Of a stretch of 64,000 nt of DNA, positions 62,855-64,000 are shown in pieces. The position numbers and the translations under genes were made by a program. Source of the stretch: Endoryza sp044226045 (lineage in GTDB: Bacteria; Bacteroidota; Bacteroidia; Chitinophagales; Chitinophagaceae); the NCBI GenBank assembly GCA_044226045.1, contig JBGAHR010000022.1, positions 1 to 64,000 of the forward strand, in the 5' to 3' direction. Below the pieces are notes generated by a model, which saw only the letters and a list, made by a program, of their open reading frames with translations, was not told the DNA's origin and ran no database searches. The number at the start of each line of letters is the position of its first letter. Positions within the stretch are counted from its first letter, which is position 1.

Positions 62855-63304
62855 CTACTTCACTTCCTCCCGTTCCTTAATAACAAAGCATATTTTGTCT
62901 GAAGGCTGGCTTTCGGGTACGCCGTATATTTTCAGCTTTCCGCCTTTGGCTTCTATTTTAAACAACATCTTTTCATTCCTCGTCTCATCATTTCTCGTCA
63001 TCAATACATCGGTTTTGTATTCGATCGTTCCTTCTGTATAATCGTCATTCATCTTGCAAACCGTTTCGGTGTGTTTACCATTCACCTGTATCGTTTGACC
63101 ATCGCCCGTAGTGAGGTTGATGAGTATGCTGTCTTTCAGTACGGAGATCTCTGCAACCAGAGGCACTTCTTCTCCATCGGATCCGTCTTCCTGCACCGTG
63201 ACTATTTTTTCTGTTTTCAGTTTAAACTTTTTGCCACATTGCTGGGCTTTTATGGTAAATGTTGCCAGAAAGAACAACGGCAGGAACGCCAGTAACTTTT
63301 TCAT
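62855..63304 (-). CDS. Hypothetical secreted protein
   Basis: A 149-aa protein with signal peptide MKKLLAFLPLFFLATFTIKAQ, followed by a lysine-rich strand-forming sequence (KFKLKTEKIVTVQEDG, TEGTIEYKTDVLMTRNDETRNE). It is not recognised; it resembles small lipocalin-like or DUF-type secreted proteins. The ATG at 63304 is preferred over a GTG five codons upstream. The stop codon lies next to a family C repeat. Confidence 0.7.
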   Translation of the reverse strand: MKKLLAFLPLFFLATFTIKAQQCGKKFKLKTEKIVTVQEDGSDGEEVPLVAEISVLKDSILINLTTGDGQTIQVNGKHTETVCKMNDDYTEGTIEYKTDVLMTRNDETRNEKMLFKIEAKGGKLKIYGVPESQPSDKICFVIKEREEVK

Positions 63305-63506
63305 GAAATGGTATTTCACTCAATGTAGCTATAATTTGCTGCTCCGGAAAGGACTTCAAAAAAATAACGATCATTCGTATAAAGGCCTTTTCCGTAACTT
63401 GCCACCGCTTCTCCGGCCTGCCGGGCCGGGAAGTGCCAGCCGATACCCCTGCCACCCCGGTGAATGGGAAATCAGGTGGCCATATCCTAAAATGATCATC
63501 ATCAGT

Positions 63507-64000
63507 ATGAAAAAAGAATTGCGTAAGGAACAGGCGCTGGAATATCACGCGAAAGGACGCCCCGGAAAAATAGAAGTCATTCCCACCAAAGAAGCAAAAA
63601 CACAAAGAGATCTTTCACTTGCTTATTCACCTGGTGTGGCAGAGCCATGCAAGGAGATCGCAGCGAATATTGAAAACGTTTACAAGTACACAGCCAAGGG
63701 AAACCTGGTCGCCGTAATCAGCAACGGTACCGCAGTACTGGGCTTGGGTGATATCGGACCCGAAGCAGGTAAACCGGTCATGGAAGGAAAAGGTGTATTG
63801 TTTAAAATATTTGCCGATATCGATGTCTTCGATATTGAAATCAATGAAAAGGATCCGGAAAAATTCGTTCAGATCGTGAAGGCTCTCGAGCCCACTTTTG
63901 GTGGCATCAACCTCGAAGACATCAAAGCACCTGAATGCTTTTACATTGAGAAGAAGTTGAAAGAGCAGATGAAAATTCCGGTGATGCACGACGATCAGCA
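63507..64000 (+). CDS. maeB: NADP-dependent malic enzyme, MaeB type (partial, runs off the window)
   Basis: The first 164 residues are visible. EYHAKGRPGKIEVIPTKEA, RDLSLAYSPGVAEPCKEI, NLVAVISNGTAVLGLGDIG and KPVMEGKGVLFKIFADIDVFDIEI are the malic domain of the MaeB-type enzyme, which decarboxylates malate to pyruvate. Bacterial homologs of this type usually continue to about 760 aa with a C-terminal phosphotransacetylase-like domain; that part lies beyond the window. An in-frame ATG at 63492 is an alternative start. It shares the 202-bp divergent gap 63305-63506 with the small secreted gene. Confidence 0.93.
   Translation, partial: MKKELRKEQALEYHAKGRPGKIEVIPTKEAKTQRDLSLAYSPGVAEPCKEIAANIENVYKYTAKGNLVAVISNGTAVLGLGDIGPEAGKPVMEGKGVLFKIFADIDVFDIEINEKDPEKFVQIVKALEPTFGGINLEDIKAPECFYIEKKLKEQMKIPVMHDDQ

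Overview
The window looks like a chromosomal segment of a Bacteroidota bacterium, most likely family Chitinophagaceae. The reasons are: TAnnTTTG-type promoter elements and no clear Shine-Dalgarno sites; a dcw cluster with an FtsL-like protein, a PASTA-tailed FtsI and no murF or ddl; an isolated atpD-atpC pair; a long SecA (1116 aa); a DUF6596-type ECF sigma factor with a C-terminal extension; and many secreted proteins with short signal peptides ending in AQ or a lipobox. No tRNA, rRNA, CRISPR array, prophage or insertion sequence was seen.

Layout. 1-17.4 kb (minus strand): the division and cell-wall cluster, transcribed mraZ-rsmH-ftsL-ftsI-murE-mraY-murD-ftsW-murG-murC-ftsQ-ftsA-ftsZ and closed by a strong terminator at 132-166. 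17.8-24 kb: queA converging on an orphan histidine kinase, yqgE, two small secreted beta-barrel-like proteins and an MFS transporter. 24.3-26.1 kb: atpD-atpC. 26.7-34.1 kb: an S9 peptidase lipoprotein, a DGPF/YCII protein, a very large HEAT/cytochrome c lipoprotein and an ECF42-like sigma factor. 34.2-44.4 kb: dnaX, an M48 membrane protease, pyruvate dehydrogenase E2, a small secreted protein and secA. 44.6-53.6 kb: an FtsX/MacB permease, an aldo/keto reductase, a lone TonB plug-like protein, DoxX and a two-gene amidohydrolase operon. 53.8-57.2 kb: deoC with one complete and one truncated aldehyde dehydrogenase. 57.3-64 kb: a SPOR protein, an M20 amidohydrolase, an S41 protease, a CocE-type hydrolase, a small secreted protein and the start of a malic enzyme that runs off the window.

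The most unusual property is a mosaic of short-unit repeat families filling most larger intergenic gaps. Family A is CCAATTGACCAATTGG-like; B is CATCCGTCATTCGTAATCCG-like; C is GAAACGATAAACCTGAAACG-like; D is GCAAACCGCAAACTGCAAAC-like; E is the purine/pyrimidine tract GGGAGCGAGAGC / GGAAACAGAAAG. F and H are local tandem units. The tracts touch start and stop codons. They also enter coding sequence, but only where a protein is likely disordered: the FtsZ linker, the FtsQ C-terminus and the E2 interdomain linkers. One tract abuts an MFS gene that has no usable start codon.

Other points worth following up are an A9 slippery run in dnaX placed where a short gamma form would end, an ECF42-DGPF pair split by a 3.4 kb cytochrome gene, and pairs of intact and catalytically degenerate enzymes (ALDH and amidohydrolase).
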